DNA of 64,000 nucleotides from Solirubrobacteraceae bacterium. GTDB lineage: Bacteria; Actinomycetota; Thermoleophilia; Solirubrobacterales; Solirubrobacteraceae. The translations under genes were made by a program, and so were the position numbers. The notes under the pieces were generated by a model. The model did no database searches and was not told where the DNA came from. It worked only from the letters and a program-made list of their open reading frames with translations. The stretch spans positions 115,383 through 179,382 of the forward strand of contig JAUJOF010000002.1 of NCBI GenBank assembly GCA_030447785.1, in the 5' to 3' direction. Shown piece by piece: positions 8,281 through 17,647 of the stretch (positions are counted from its first letter, which is position 1; the number at the start of each line of letters is the position of its first letter).

Positions 8281-9161
8281 CCGAGCCACACCGAGCGGCG
8301 CTTGGAGACCATGTCCAGCAGCTCCTCCTGGATGGTCGCGCGGATCTGATGGGCGAGGGTCTGCACCAGGCCGCGATCCTCCCACGGCTCGTCACCCTGA
8401 TCTGCCATCTCGTCGGTGGGCACCGGGGGCAGGAAGCGGATCTTGAACTTGGCGGGCAGGTAGGCGAGCATCCCCAGCGGTCCTCCGTGGGGGAAGGTCG
8501 GCGTGATCGGGAAGTACAGAAGCCCGGTCAGGCGCTGCAGCAGCGGGACGTGGCCGAAGATCGGCGCCGCCTCCTCGGCGCCCACCAGGGCCACCGGCAC
8601 GATCGGCACCCGGGCGCGCATGGCCGCGGCCACGAACCCTCCCCGCCCGAAGCGCTGCAGGCGGTAGCGGTCGCGGTAGAGCTTCTCGGTGCCCTTGCGT
8701 CCCTCCGGGAAGACGAGCACGAGCTGCTGTTCGTCGCACAACAGGCGGTGGACGTTGGCCGGATGGGCCGACACGCCACCGATCTTGGGCAGCAGCATGC
8801 TGAAGCCCGGATAGCCCTTGAAGAAATGCTCGACGGTGAGGTAGACCGGGCGACTGCGCGAATGCTCCTCCTTGATGGCCTTGGCGATCATGGATCCGTC
8901 GGGGGGCAGGGCGCCCGAGTGGTTGGAGACCAGCAGGGCGCCCCCGGTGGCGGGCACGTTCTCGATCCCCTCCACCTCGCAGCGGAACCAGAGGTGGTAG
9001 AAGAAGTCGTAGAGGGTGCGGTCCATCAGCCCCTCGAAGCGCTCGGAGCGCCCCCAGTCGTCGACCCGGCGCTCTGGCTCCACGGCGGGGAGCAGGTCGC
9101 GCGGGTGCGCGGGGGCGGCCGGGAGGTTGGTCTTCAGGCTGGTGCGCCGGCCGGGGGCCAC
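8277..9161 (-). CDS. Lysophospholipid acyltransferase (PlsC-like) family protein
   Basis: A 294-residue glycerolipid acyltransferase-like protein. Motif I reads NHSGALPPDG, a variant of the NHxxxxD catalytic pair with a longer spacing, and motif III reads FPEGRKGTEK. The substrate pocket region VPIVPVALVGAEEAAPIF also fits the family. The N-terminus (MAPGRRTSLKTNLPAAP) is unstructured and no strong membrane helix is evident, so it is probably a peripheral inner-leaflet enzyme. Starts with GTG at 9161, nine bases downstream of the HAD gene, and its stop overlaps the epimerase start. Substrate not determined. Confidence 0.82.
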   Translation of the reverse strand: MAPGRRTSLKTNLPAAPAHPRDLLPAVEPERRVDDWGRSERFEGLMDRTLYDFFYHLWFRCEVEGIENVPATGGALLVSNHSGALPPDGSMIAKAIKEEHSRSRPVYLTVEHFFKGYPGFSMLLPKIGGVSAHPANVHRLLCDEQQLVLVFPEGRKGTEKLYRDRYRLQRFGRGGFVAAAMRARVPIVPVALVGAEEAAPIFGHVPLLQRLTGLLYFPITPTFPHGGPLGMLAYLPAKFKIRFLPPVPTDEMADQGDEPWEDRGLVQTLAHQIRATIQEELLDMVSKRRSVWLG

Positions 9162-9170
9162 GGCCGGATC

Positions 9171-9752
9171 CTACCGGGGCTCGCCCGAAGCCCGCGGGGG
9201 CACGCCCAGCAGCGGTGCGAGTCGCTCGCGCAGCTGGGCCCAGTCGGGCGCGCACACCACGTCCTCCTCCTCGCACACGTCTCGGTTCCAGGGGTGGGCG
9301 ATGGTCGCGACGGCGATGCCGCGCTCCAGCGCGGAGGCGATGTTCAGCGGGGAGTCGTCGATGAGCAGGTCGATGCCGATCTGACAACAGCGCGAGACCT
9401 TGTCGAAGGAGCAGTAGACCTCGTCGAAGGGCAGCCCGATGCGCTCCAGCCAGCGCACGGTGGCGGGGCGCGCCGAGTCGACGCGGTGACTGGTGATGTG
9501 GATGAAGTGGCCGGCCTCGTGCCAGGCGCGCACGGTCTCCACCGCGTCGGGATACGGCTCGGAGGCCTCGATCGCCCCATCGCGGTGGGTCTCTTCGATG
9601 CAGACGCGCAGCTGCTCGGGGCGCAGGCGGGTGACCCCCCAGTCGTACTGCTCCTCGTAGGGCAGCGCGACCCCGAAGCGCCGCTTGGCTGCCTCGGACA
9701 GGACGCACCAGTACTGGTGAAGGGTGGAGTCGATGTCTATGGCGATGCGCAC
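9171..9752 (-). CDS. HAD superfamily 5'-nucleotidase-like (NT5C type) phosphatase
   Basis: From the GTG at 9752 the protein begins VRIAIDIDSTLHQYW, placing HAD motif I (DIDST) at the extreme N-terminus as in 5'(3')-deoxyribonucleotidases. Motif II is HITSHR, and motif IV is IDLLIDDSP followed by a GIAVATIAHPWNR strand. This gives about 193 residues, normal for the NT5C group. The frame is open to an ATG at 9809, but the extra residues do not resemble the fold. First gene of a minus-strand run (HAD, acyltransferase, epimerase), divergent from the hydrolase gene at 9852. Substrate unknown. Confidence 0.75.
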   Translation of the reverse strand: MRIAIDIDSTLHQYWCVLSEAAKRRFGVALPYEEQYDWGVTRLRPEQLRVCIEETHRDGAIEASEPYPDAVETVRAWHEAGHFIHITSHRVDSARPATVRWLERIGLPFDEVYCSFDKVSRCCQIGIDLLIDDSPLNIASALERGIAVATIAHPWNRDVCEEEDVVCAPDWAQLRERLAPLLGVPPRASGEPR

Positions 9753-9810
9753 GACGCCCGGAATGGTGGTCAAAGCGGCGGGGCACCGACGGTGAAGCCG
9801 TTGGTCCATG

Positions 9811-9825
9811 CCCGCCTGAGGCGGG
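9811..9825. promoter_or_regulatory. Perfect inverted repeat in divergent promoter region
   Basis: CCCGCC, a TGA spacer and GGCGGG form a perfect 6-bp inverted repeat between two divergently transcribed genes (HAD phosphatase and alpha/beta hydrolase). It could be an operator or a leader hairpin; only the symmetry is seen. Confidence 0.3.
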
Positions 9826-9851
9826 TTCCCCGGCGATTACCATAGCCCTGT

Positions 9852-10775
9852 ATGGAAGCCGCCACCGACCGGCCCGATCGGTCCCACTACGGTCCCGAGG
9901 GGCGCTCGGAGTGGCTGGACATCGACTGGCGCGAGCATCTGCGCTGGGCACGGGTGGACGGGCGCGCGGTCAACCTCGTCGAGCTGGGGGACGGCCCACC
10001 GTTGGTCTTCATCCATGGCCTGGGCGGTTCGTGGCGAAACTGGCTGGAGAACCTGCCGGCCTTCGCCGCAGACCATCGCGTCATCGCACCCGACCTGCCG
10101 GGCTTCGGGGACTCCGAGATGCCGGCGACGCCGATCTCCATCAACGGCTACGCGCGCTGCGTGGACGAGCTGCTCGAGCAGTTGGACGTCGAGCGCGCCG
10201 TGGTGGTGGGCAACTCCATGGGCGGCTTCGTGGGCGCCGAGATGGCCATCGAGTGCTCCGAGCGCGTGGAGCGCCTGGTGCTGGTTGCCGCCGCCGGCAT
10301 CTCCATCGAAACCCAGCGCTACGATCGCGCGATGGCCATGCTCTACCGCCTGGAGGCGGTGCTGGCCGCCTACACCGCGTGGGTGGCGGGGCGCTCGGAG
10401 CGCCTGGCCCGCCGGCGGCGCCTGCGCCGCCAGCTCCTGGGCATGGTCGCCGCCCACCCGGGGCTGCTGCCCCCCGCGCTGACCAGCGAGCAGATCCGCG
10501 GCACCGGCAAGCCCGGCTTCCTGCCGGCGCTCGACGCGCTGACCTCCTATCCGCTGCGCGAGCGCCTGGAGCGCATCTCCTGCCCCACTCTGGTCGTGTG
10601 GGGCGAGCGCGACCGCCTGGTGCCGCTGCGCGACGCGGACGAGTTCGAGCGCCTGATCCCCGATGCCCGCAAGGTCGTCTACGCGGACACGGGGCACGTG
10701 CCGATGCTCGAGCGCCCCGAGCGCTTCAACGCCGACGTGGCGGGCTTCCTGCGCGGCGACGCGCTCAGCGCGTGA
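9852..10775 (+). CDS. Alpha/beta-fold hydrolase
   Basis: A 307-residue single-domain hydrolase. The oxyanion-hole motif is HGLGGS (55-60), the nucleophile elbow GNSMGG places Ser122, the acid is Asp254 in [10 protein letters not shown] and the base His282 in [11 protein letters not shown], so the triad is complete. A mostly helical lid with several arginines lies at about 150-230. The closest general class is the epoxide hydrolase/C-C hydrolase type; the substrate cannot be read from the sequence. Its stop overlaps the end of the convergent ilvD gene by 11 bases. Confidence 0.85.
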   Translation: MEAATDRPDRSHYGPEGRSEWLDIDWREHLRWARVDGRAVNLVELGDGPPLVFIHGLGGSWRNWLENLPAFAADHRVIAPDLPGFGDSEMPATPISINGYARCVDELLEQLDVERAVVVGNSMGGFVGAEMAIECSERVERLVLVAAAGISIETQRYDRAMAMLYRLEAVLAAYTAWVAGRSERLARRRRLRRQLLGMVAAHPGLLPPALTSEQIRGTGKPGFLPALDALTSYPLRERLERISCPTLVVWGERDRLVPLRDADEFERLIPDARKVVYADTGHVPMLERPERFNADVAGFLRGDALSA

Positions 10776-12456
10776 CGGCGCCCTCGGCCGCGCTGCCCAC
10801 CAGCTTGGCGTACTTGCCCAGCACCCCGGTGGTGTCGGCGGGCGGCGGGGGCTCGTAGGCGGCCAGGCGCGCGGCGAGCTCCGAGTCGTCCAGGGCCACG
10901 TCGAGGCGCCGGGCATCGACGTCGATGACGATCTCGTCGCCATCGCGCACCGCGGCGATGGGCCCGCCACGCGCGGCTTCGGGCGCCACGTGGCCGGCCA
11001 TGAAGCCGTGGGTGGCCCCAGAGAAGCGCCCGTCGGTCAGCAGGGCGACGTGCTCTCCCAGCCCGGCGCCGTTGAGGGCCGCGGTGACCGCCAGCATCTC
11101 GCGCATGCCGGGGCCGCCGGCGGGTCCCTCGTTGCGGATGACCACCACGTCGCCGGCCTCGATGCCCTCGTGCAGGACGGCGTCCATCGCGGCCTCCTCG
11201 CCCTCGAAGACCTTGGCCGGGCCACGGTGGTGGCGGCGCTCGTGGCCGCTGAGCTTGACCACGCAGCCCTCGGGGGCGAGGTTGCCGCGCAGGATGGCCA
11301 GGCCGCCGGTGGCTTTGACCGGGTCGTCCAGGGGGCGCACGACCTGCTGGCCCTCGGCCTCGGTGGCCTCGCGGGCGTGCTCGCCGATGGTCCGCCCGGT
11401 GACGTTGATCGCGGCCTCGTGCAGGAGCCCGGCCTCGAGCAGGCGTCGGGCCACGAGCGCCACGCCGCCGGCGGCGTACAGGTCGGTGGCCACGTACCGG
11501 CCGCCGGGCTTGAGATCGCACAGCAGCGGGGTGCGCTCGGAGATCGCGTCGAAGTCGTCGATCGTGAGGTCGACGCCGATCTCGCGCGCGACGGCCAGGA
11601 GGTGCAGCACGCCGTTGGTGGAACCGCCGGAGGTGGCGACGGCGGCGATGGCGTTCTCCAGGGAATCGCGGGTGATCACGTCGGAGGGCCGCAGGCCGCG
11701 GTGCAGGACCTCGACGACCAGGCGCCCGGCCTCGAAGGCCGCCTCGGCCTTCGAGGCATGCTCGGCGGGCACCATGGCCGAACCCATGGGGCTGATGCCC
11801 AGCACCTCGAAGGCCATGGCCATCGTGTTGGCGGTGAACTGGCCGGCGCAGGCACCGGCGCCCGGGCTGGCCGCCCTCTCCAGCTCGTGCAGCTCCTCGT
11901 CGGTCATGCGCCCGGTGGCGTGGGCGCCGACGGCCTCGAAGACGTCCTGGATGGTCACGTCGTGGCCCTGGAAGCGACCGGGGGCGATGGAGCCGCCGTA
12001 GAGCATCACCGCGGGGACGTCGAGGCGGGCGAGGGCCATGACGGCGCCGGGGATCGTCTTGTCGCAGCCGCTGAGCGCGATGACCGCGTCGAAGAGGTGG
12101 CCCTTGGCCACCAGCTCGATGGAGTCGGCGATGACCTCGCGGGAGACCAGGCTCGTCTTCATGCCGCTGGTGCCCATCGTGATGCCGTCGGAGATGGCCA
12201 CGGTGTTGAGCTCCATGGGCGTGGCCCCGGCGGCGCGGATGCCCTCCTTGACCTTGGCGGCCAGCGCGCGGAGGTGGAAGTTGCAGGGCATGGTCTCGAT
12301 CCACGTCGAGGCCACGCCCACGATGGGCCGGCTCACCGCGTCGGCGTCGAAGCCGATGCCGTGCAGGTAGGCACGGGCGGCCGCTCGCTCGGGGCCCTCG
12401 GTGAGCGCGCGGCTGCGGTGCCTGGGGTCGAAGGAGCCGTTCGAAGCGGCGCTCAC
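10765..12456 (-). CDS. ilvD: Dihydroxy-acid dehydratase
   Basis: Converts 2,3-dihydroxy-isovalerate and -methylvalerate into the 2-oxo acids in valine, isoleucine and pantothenate synthesis. The 563-residue length is normal. Iron-sulphur and active-site motifs are clear: SGCDKTIPG, a second cysteine in [19 protein letters not shown] and the late [10 protein letters not shown]. The GTG at 12456 overlaps the stop of the upstream small membrane-protein gene (GTGA); the frame extends further upstream but is then antisense-like. No other branched-chain biosynthesis gene is adjacent. Confidence 0.95.
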   Translation of the reverse strand: MSAASNGSFDPRHRSRALTEGPERAAARAYLHGIGFDADAVSRPIVGVASTWIETMPCNFHLRALAAKVKEGIRAAGATPMELNTVAISDGITMGTSGMKTSLVSREVIADSIELVAKGHLFDAVIALSGCDKTIPGAVMALARLDVPAVMLYGGSIAPGRFQGHDVTIQDVFEAVGAHATGRMTDEELHELERAASPGAGACAGQFTANTMAMAFEVLGISPMGSAMVPAEHASKAEAAFEAGRLVVEVLHRGLRPSDVITRDSLENAIAAVATSGGSTNGVLHLLAVAREIGVDLTIDDFDAISERTPLLCDLKPGGRYVATDLYAAGGVALVARRLLEAGLLHEAAINVTGRTIGEHAREATEAEGQQVVRPLDDPVKATGGLAILRGNLAPEGCVVKLSGHERRHHRGPAKVFEGEEAAMDAVLHEGIEAGDVVVIRNEGPAGGPGMREMLAVTAALNGAGLGEHVALLTDGRFSGATHGFMAGHVAPEAARGGPIAAVRDGDEIVIDVDARRLDVALDDSELAARLAAYEPPPPADTTGVLGKYAKLVGSAAEGAVTR

Positions 12457-13076
12457 GGGGCGCCGGAGCCTACCGAGCGGCGGTCGCGGCGCAGGCGCGC
12501 GCGCTCCCACTGGCCCAGGCGCCACAGGTCGCGCTTGACCTGCTTGGGATCGACCTGACGGCCCGGAAGGTGCATGTTGGCGGTGCTCACCAGGCGCCGC
12601 TCGTCGGCGGTGAGCGCCATCCACTTGGCCAGCACGTCGTCGGAGTCGGGCAGCCGCGCGCTGCCGTAAGGACGCGTCTCGTCGGGGAACTCGACGCAGT
12701 ACTCGTTGAGCAGCCGGCCGGTCTGTGGCAGGTAGGCGACCACCGGCTTGTGGGGGTAGAGCAGGTAGGCGTAGGCGGCCCCGCCGGTCTCGTGGCCGCG
12801 CTCGGGCCCGGCGGCCAGGCCGCCCCACACCCGCAGAAAACCCAGGTCGCGGTACATGGCCCACTCCTCCTCGTTGACACAGGAGCGCAGCAGCTCGCGA
12901 GCGCGCTGCTCGGCGCGGCGCTCGCGGCCGGGGTCGTAGCCGGCCAGCGCGTCGCCGTCGGGGACCCGCGCGCGGCGGGCCCGATGGCGCTCCAGGGCCT
13001 CGGAGATCGGGGGCCAGGCGACCTCCCAGAGCAGCACGACGATGACGATGGCCGTGGCGGTGAGGGCGAGCAGCAC
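12453..13076 (-). CDS. Hypothetical single-pass membrane protein
   Basis: A 207-residue protein with one N-terminal membrane segment (about 1-20, [18 protein letters not shown]) and a cytoplasmic or exported soluble domain. That domain has a charged helix ([21 protein letters not shown]), then an aromatic-rich core ([28 protein letters not shown]) and a basic C-terminal tail. GTG start at 13076. Its stop is coupled to the ilvD start by a 4-base overlap, so they are probably co-transcribed. Family not recognised. Confidence 0.6.
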   Translation of the reverse strand: MLLALTATAIVIVVLLWEVAWPPISEALERHRARRARVPDGDALAGYDPGRERRAEQRARELLRSCVNEEEWAMYRDLGFLRVWGGLAAGPERGHETGGAAYAYLLYPHKPVVAYLPQTGRLLNEYCVEFPDETRPYGSARLPDSDDVLAKWMALTADERRLVSTANMHLPGRQVDPKQVKRDLWRLGQWERARLRRDRRSVGSGAP

Positions 13077-13089
13077 GGCCGGGCGTCCC

Positions 13090-13338
13090 CTACCGCCCGC
13101 CGGCCGCCCGGGGGAAGAAGATCACGCGCTCGGCGTCACGCGGGATCTCCTCGAAGCGGCGCACCATCCGCGCCTCGCGTCGACCTCCGGCCGCCGTCGT
13201 GGGCACCGCGGCCCACAACCCCTCGTCGAGCTGGCGGCGAAAGGCGTCGACGAGGGCGTGCTCGTCCTCGGGCACGTCGACATCGCCCTCCGCGAGGACG
13301 ATCTCTCCGTGACCGGGCTTCATGCGCAGGAACTTCAT
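13090..13338 (-). CDS. Hypothetical small protein
   Basis: An 82-residue soluble protein starting MKFLRMKPGHGEIVLAEGD with alternating strand-helix-strand pattern and a final strand VIFFPRAAGGR ending in Gly-Gly-Arg. The fold looks like a small beta-grasp type domain, but this is only an impression. It lies 13 bases before the next gene's start region and likely belongs to the thiD-to-ilvD transcript. Not recognised. Confidence 0.5.
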   Translation of the reverse strand: MKFLRMKPGHGEIVLAEGDVDVPEDEHALVDAFRRQLDEGLWAAVPTTAAGGRREARMVRRFEEIPRDAERVIFFPRAAGGR

Positions 13339-13350
13339 CGGGGTAGGTGA

Positions 13351-14193
13351 TTATGGCAGAGGTGGGGAGGCGCTTCGGGAACTCGGGCGGGGGCTGCCCG
13401 TGGCGGTCAGCCCGAGTACATCGACCGGCCCGGAACCCTTGCCCAGCTCACGCAGGCCGCGCGCGACGGCGGCGCCGGCTGCCGCCCGCGCGGCACGGGC
13501 GGCCTCGAGCGGCGGCGCGCCGAGCGAGAGGTGGGCGGCGAGCGTGGAGGAGTGCGTGCAGCCCGACCCATGGGCGGCGCCCTGGAGGTGGCGCTCGCCG
13601 GGCAGGGAGGTGAGCGTGGCGCCGTCGAAGAAGAGGTCGGTCGCCTCGTGGCGGTGCCCGCCCGTGACGACGACGTGGCCGGGGCCCAGCCCATGGAGCG
13701 CGCGGACGAGCGCCTCGCCATCGTCGGGGGCCTCGTCTCCGAGCAGCGCCCGGGCCTCCATCAGGTTCGGCGTGATGACCATGGCCCGGGAGACGATCTG
13801 CTCGACGAGGGCCTGCACCGCGTCGGCCGCGAGCAGCCGTGCACCGGACTCGGCGATCATCACGGGATCGTGGACGACCGGCGTGCCGGCGGGCAGGCGC
13901 TCGAGCGCCCGGGTGACCGCCTCGATGGTGGCCACATCGCCGAGCATGCCGATCTTCACGGCATCGACGCCCAGGTCGCCGGCCACCGCCTCGACCTGCG
14001 CCTCGATCATCGCCGTCGACACCGGCTCGACATCGACCACCCCCACGGTGCTCTGCGCGGTGATGGCGGTGACGGCCGTGGCGCCGTGGACCCCGGCGGC
14101 CGCGAACGCCTTGAGGTCGGCCTGGATGCCCGCACCCCCGCCGGAGTCCGAGCCGGCGATCGAGAGCACGACGGGGATGGAACGGGCGACCAT
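13351..14193 (-). CDS. thiD: Hydroxymethylpyrimidine/phosphomethylpyrimidine kinase
   Basis: A ribokinase-fold kinase that phosphorylates HMP and HMP-P for thiamine synthesis. From the ATG at 14193 it begins MVARSIPVVLSIAGSDSGGGAGIQ with the family's conserved N-terminal substrate loop. The QADLKAFAAAGV helix, a VKIGMLG strand and a late anion-hole region reading HGSGCTHSSTLAAHL all fit. At 280 residues it has a usual length with a short Ser/Arg-rich tail. An ATG ten codons upstream (14223) is possible. No thiC or thiE is nearby and no TPP riboswitch was recognised upstream. Confidence 0.9.
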   Translation of the reverse strand: MVARSIPVVLSIAGSDSGGGAGIQADLKAFAAAGVHGATAVTAITAQSTVGVVDVEPVSTAMIEAQVEAVAGDLGVDAVKIGMLGDVATIEAVTRALERLPAGTPVVHDPVMIAESGARLLAADAVQALVEQIVSRAMVITPNLMEARALLGDEAPDDGEALVRALHGLGPGHVVVTGGHRHEATDLFFDGATLTSLPGERHLQGAAHGSGCTHSSTLAAHLSLGAPPLEAARAARAAAGAAVARGLRELGKGSGPVDVLGLTATGSPRPSSRSASPPLP

Positions 14194-14215
14194 CGCGGCC
14201 AGGCTAGGAGATCGT

Positions 14216-14229
14216 GTCGCCATCGCGAC
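14216..14229. repeat. Hairpin core of the dispersed repeat, solitary
   Basis: GTCGC-CATC-GCGAC lies between the dprA stop and the thiD start. It matches the hairpin core of the dispersed intergenic family, but the GC-rich blocks that follow in other copies are absent. Confidence 0.5.
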
Positions 14230-14231
14230 CG

Positions 14232-15464
14232 TCACGCCGCCCCCGGCACCACGATGTAGCGCCCGCCCGGGTCCCGGCGCAGACGACCGAGGAGCTCGAG
14301 CTCGGTGAGCGCGAGGCCGACGCGGCGCACCTCCTCGGCCGACGCGGCGTCCCGGGAAGGCCCGCCGGCCAGGCGACCGGCCGTGTCCAGGCCCGAGGCC
14401 ACGGCCTCGAGCACCGCGCACAGGCGTGGCTCGAGCCCCGCGCCGGGGACGGCGGCGCCGGCCGCCTCGAAGGCGCCGGGTCCGAGCAGATGGTCGAGGA
14501 CGTCGCGCGCGTCGCGCACGAGCGCGGCCCCGTCGGCCAGCAGCGCGTTCGTGCCGGCCGCCTGCGGAGCGGTGACCTGGCCGGGCACGGCGGCCACCGC
14601 GCGTCCCAGGCCGGCGGCGAGCTCGGCGGTGATGAGTGAGCCCGAGCGCTCGGCCGCCTCCACGACCACGGTGAGGCCGCCAAGCGCGGCGATGATCCGG
14701 TTGCGCGCCGGAAAAGACCAGCGGAAGGGCTCGAAGCCGGGCGGCATCTCCGAGACGGCGCAGCCGGTGACTTGCCTGGCGCCGGCGCTCGCACCGGCCG
14801 GCGCAGCGGTGGGGGATGGGTCTTTCGCCGGAGGCCGCTGACCTGCGACTCGCCGGCCGACGATGCGCTCGTACAGGCGCCGCTTGCTGGCCGGGTAGGG
14901 CACGTCGGCGCCGCCGGCCAGCACGGCAACGGTCGGCCCGCCCGCCTCGAGTGCTCCGTCCTGCGCGGCCGCGTCCACGCCGAAGGCCATGCCGCTCACG
15001 ACGGTGACCCCCGCGGCGGCCACCCCGCGGCCCAGCGCGCGGGCGACCTCGACGCCGTAGCCCGTCGCCCGGCGTGCGCCGACGATCGCCACGGCGGGGG
15101 CGGCCTCCATCGGCTCGACGAGGGCGGTCAGGACCCGCGGATCACCGGCGACGTGGAGGATGGCCGGGGCGTCGGGCGCATCCAGCAGCCGCGCCGGGTA
15201 GCGCACGTCGTGGCGGCAGATCGCCGCCAGTCCGGCCGCGTCGCACGCCCTTCGCGCGGCCGGGGCGTCGAACCGCGCGATCCGCTGGCGCACCGCCGCA
15301 ACCTCCCGGCCCGCCACCGCCCCCAGGAGCCCCTCGTCGGGCAGTGCGAGTATCTCGGGCAGCCGCCGTCGGTGGCGCTCGTGCTCGATGCGTCCGGCGA
15401 GCAGGGCGATGAGATGGGTGCGTCGCAGACACGCGTCGCAGCCGGCCGTCGTCGCGTCGTTCAT
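14232..15464 (-). CDS. dprA: DNA-processing protein DprA
   Basis: Loads RecA onto incoming single-stranded DNA during natural transformation. The Rossmann-like core is evident: AIVGARRATGYG, VVSGMAFGVDAAAQDGALEAGG, ADVPYPASKRRLYERI, then EMPPGFEPFRWSFPARNRIIAALG and the RSGSLITAELAAGLGR helix. A C-terminal winged-helix (DprA_WH) follows. Between YERI and the SEMPPG strand there is an unusual insertion of about 35 Ala/Pro/Gly-rich residues not found in typical DprA. The N-terminus has a CDAC pair. ATG at 15464 overlaps the comM stop (ATGA), so the two competence-related genes are coupled. Confidence 0.92.
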   Translation of the reverse strand: MNDATTAGCDACLRRTHLIALLAGRIEHERHRRRLPEILALPDEGLLGAVAGREVAAVRQRIARFDAPAARRACDAAGLAAICRHDVRYPARLLDAPDAPAILHVAGDPRVLTALVEPMEAAPAVAIVGARRATGYGVEVARALGRGVAAAGVTVVSGMAFGVDAAAQDGALEAGGPTVAVLAGGADVPYPASKRRLYERIVGRRVAGQRPPAKDPSPTAAPAGASAGARQVTGCAVSEMPPGFEPFRWSFPARNRIIAALGGLTVVVEAAERSGSLITAELAAGLGRAVAAVPGQVTAPQAAGTNALLADGAALVRDARDVLDHLLGPGAFEAAGAAVPGAGLEPRLCAVLEAVASGLDTAGRLAGGPSRDAASAEEVRRVGLALTELELLGRLRRDPGGRYIVVPGAA

Positions 15465-16981
15465 GCCGCTAGCTGCACCGTCGTCGCGTCCTGGCGGAAG
15501 GTGAGGGCCTCGATGACGTGCTCGGCGCAGATGCGCGGGGAGCCGGCCAGGTCGGCGGCCGTGCGCGCGACGCGCAGCACGCGGTGATGACCCCTGGCGC
15601 TGAGGTGATTGCGTTCGTAGGCGGAGCTCAGGATGCGCTGCCCGGCCGCGTCGAGGCGGGCGTGACGGCGCAGCAGGCGCGGGCTCATCTGCGCGTTGGC
15701 GGCGATGCCCTCCTCGGCGAAGCGGATCGTCTGGCGCTCACGCGCCTGGGCGATCGTCGCCCGGGCGCTGGACGACGTGGTGTACGCCTCGCCGGCCAAC
15801 TCGGCCGCGCTGGGGCGCGTCACGTGCACGAGCAGATCGATCCGATCCAGCAGGGGGCCGCTCAGCCGGCGGCGGTAGCGCAGCATGTCCCCCTCGGTGC
15901 ACCGGCAACGGGATGAGCCGGCGTGCCCGCAAGGACACGGGTTGGTCGACGCCACGAGCATGAACCGCGCCGGGTAGATCGCCGTGCGCTGGCGGCGCAC
16001 GACGACCGCCCGGCCGTCCTCCAGCGGCTGGCGCAGGGCCTCCAGCGCCGGACGAGCGAACTCCGACAGCTCGTCGAGGAACAGCACGCCGTGGTGGGCC
16101 AGGCTCACCTCGCCGGGCATGGGGCTCGACCCGCCGCCCACGAGGCCCGAGGCCGAGATGGTGTGGTGGGGCGCGCGCAGGGGACGCCGCGCGGCCAGTC
16201 CCTCCCCCACGCGCAGCCCACCCACCGAGTGGATCCGGGTCACCTCCACCGCCTCGGTGTGAGTCAGGGGCGGAAGCACCGATGGCAGCCGGCGGGCCAG
16301 CATCGTCTTGCCGGTGCCGGGCGGGCCGGCCAGCAGCAGATTGTGGCCGCCGGCGGCGGCGATCACGAGGGCGCGGATCGGCTCGGCGTGCCCGCGGACG
16401 TCGTCCAGATCCTCGAGCCGCTCGGTCGCGCCGGCGTGGCCTGGATCGGGAGGCGGCGGTGGCGCTACCTCCTCGCGCAGGACCGCGACCACCTCGCGCA
16501 GCGTGGACACGGCGGCGATCGCCAGCCCGTCGACCAGCGCCGCCTCGCGTGCGGCCGCCCGCGGGACGATCAGACCGGGCATGCCCTCCCGGCGCGCGCC
16601 CTCGGCCAGGGCCAGGGTGCCGCGACAAGGACGCACCTCCCCGCCCAGCGAGAGCTCGCCGAAGATCGCCCACCGCTCCAGGGCGGCGACGGGCACCTGC
16701 TCGCTGGCGGCCAGCAGCGCGCAGGCGATGGCCAGGTCGAAGCCCGGGCCGACCTTGCGCAGGTCGGCGGGCGCCAGATTGGCGGTGATGCGCCGCCCCG
16801 GGAACGCGAACGCCGAGTTCAGCAGCGCGGCCTGGATGCGCTCTCGCGATTCGCGCACGGCGGCGTCTGCGCAACCCACGATGTTGAACGCCGGCAGCCC
16901 CACGCGCAGGTCGACCTCGGCGACCACGCGACGCGAGGCGATCCCGTCCAGAGCGAAGGTCACGGCGCGGGCGAGCGACAT
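15461..16981 (-). CDS. comM: YifB/ComM family Mg-chelatase-like AAA+ ATPase
   Basis: A 506-residue protein of the ComM family, a hexameric helicase that helps branch migration during natural transformation. An N-terminal Lon-protease-like S5 fold (FNIVGCADAAVRESRERI) is followed by the AAA+ module with Walker A GPPGTGKT (219-226), Walker B-type VLFLDELSEF and a cysteine cluster CPCGHAGSSRCRC, then the Mg-chelatase C-terminal helical domain. ATG at 16981 matches the family's usual MSLARAVTFALDGI opening. It precedes dprA with an ATGA overlap and is divergent from yraN. Confidence 0.92.
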   Translation of the reverse strand: MSLARAVTFALDGIASRRVVAEVDLRVGLPAFNIVGCADAAVRESRERIQAALLNSAFAFPGRRITANLAPADLRKVGPGFDLAIACALLAASEQVPVAALERWAIFGELSLGGEVRPCRGTLALAEGARREGMPGLIVPRAAAREAALVDGLAIAAVSTLREVVAVLREEVAPPPPPDPGHAGATERLEDLDDVRGHAEPIRALVIAAAGGHNLLLAGPPGTGKTMLARRLPSVLPPLTHTEAVEVTRIHSVGGLRVGEGLAARRPLRAPHHTISASGLVGGGSSPMPGEVSLAHHGVLFLDELSEFARPALEALRQPLEDGRAVVVRRQRTAIYPARFMLVASTNPCPCGHAGSSRCRCTEGDMLRYRRRLSGPLLDRIDLLVHVTRPSAAELAGEAYTTSSSARATIAQARERQTIRFAEEGIAANAQMSPRLLRRHARLDAAGQRILSSAYERNHLSARGHHRVLRVARTAADLAGSPRICAEHVIEALTFRQDATTVQLAA

Positions 16982-17195
16982 GGCCCAGCACGCTAGGCAC
17001 GCTCGTGTGCCGTGGGTGCGACGTGGCGTGGCACATCGCGCGCGGGTTCGTCCCCGCCCCTGCGCGCCTTGCCGCGGTGCGCAGCTCTTCGCAGACACGG
17101 CGCAGAGTCGCGACCAACGCGCCTGGTTTCGTGCGTGGTGCGTACCTAGGGTCGTCCGCGATGAGCCCGGCCCCCGTCACCCCGGCGCCGCCTCG

Positions 17196-17592
17196 GTGAC
17201 GCCCTCCTCCCGTCCGCCGCGTGTCTCCGGCGACCCGCGTCACGTCCTCGGCCGAGTGGGCGAGCGCCACGCGCGAGAGCACCTCGAACGCCTGGGCTTC
17301 ACGATCCTCGAAGCCAACTTCCGCACCCGCCACGGCGAGTTGGACCTCGTCGCCTTCGACGGATGCACCCTGGCCTTCGTGGAGGTCAAGGCACGCCGGG
17401 CGGGCGGCGGCTCACCGTGGTGGAACCTTCACCACGCCAAGCGCGGCCAGGTCCGCGCGATGGCCGCGCGCCTGGCTGGCGGCGACCCCCGCTCGCCCCC
17501 GCGCGAGCGAGCTGCGCTTCGACGCCATCGGCGTCACCATCGACACCCAGGACCGCCTCAGCGCCCTGGAACATCTGGAGGGTGCGTTCTGA
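17196..17592 (+). CDS. yraN: UPF0102 (YraN) family protein, frame interrupted
   Basis: YraN-like nuclease-fold protein of unknown function. From the GTG at 17196 the first frame gives GRVGERHAREHLERLGFTIL, then RHGELDLVAFDG and FVEVKARRAGG: the PD-(D/E)XK-like core with E, D and the VEVK motif. After AARLAGGDPRSPPR the family's C-terminal strand continues only in the +1 frame as ASELRFDAIGVTIDTQDRL and ends at 17592. Restoring one CG unit to the run at 17500-17505 would rejoin the frames. This is either a sequencing error or a true 2-base deletion. A 12-codon open frame (ATG at 17161) ends in the GTGA overlap with the start. Confidence 0.7.
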
Positions 17593-17601
17593 CACAGCAC
17601 G

Positions 17602-17647
17602 GCCATATCTCAGTTAGAGACGGGATCGACATCCATGTCGATCCTAA
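17602..17647. repeat. Palindromic 3' element, family 2, copy A
   Basis: On the minus strand, the rnhB TAG runs directly into GGATCGACAT, a GG spacer and ATGTCGATCC (17623-17644), a 10-bp perfect inverted repeat, followed by a CGTCT...CTGAGATA tail. A second copy with the same arms and tail lies at 49900-49945. It sits in the 3' region between the converging yraN and rnhB genes. No T-tract follows the stem. Confidence 0.7.

Noticed and set aside
9811-9825. Rho-independent terminator
   Set aside because: Lies between two divergent starts, so there is no upstream transcript to end; kept only as a possible regulatory palindrome.
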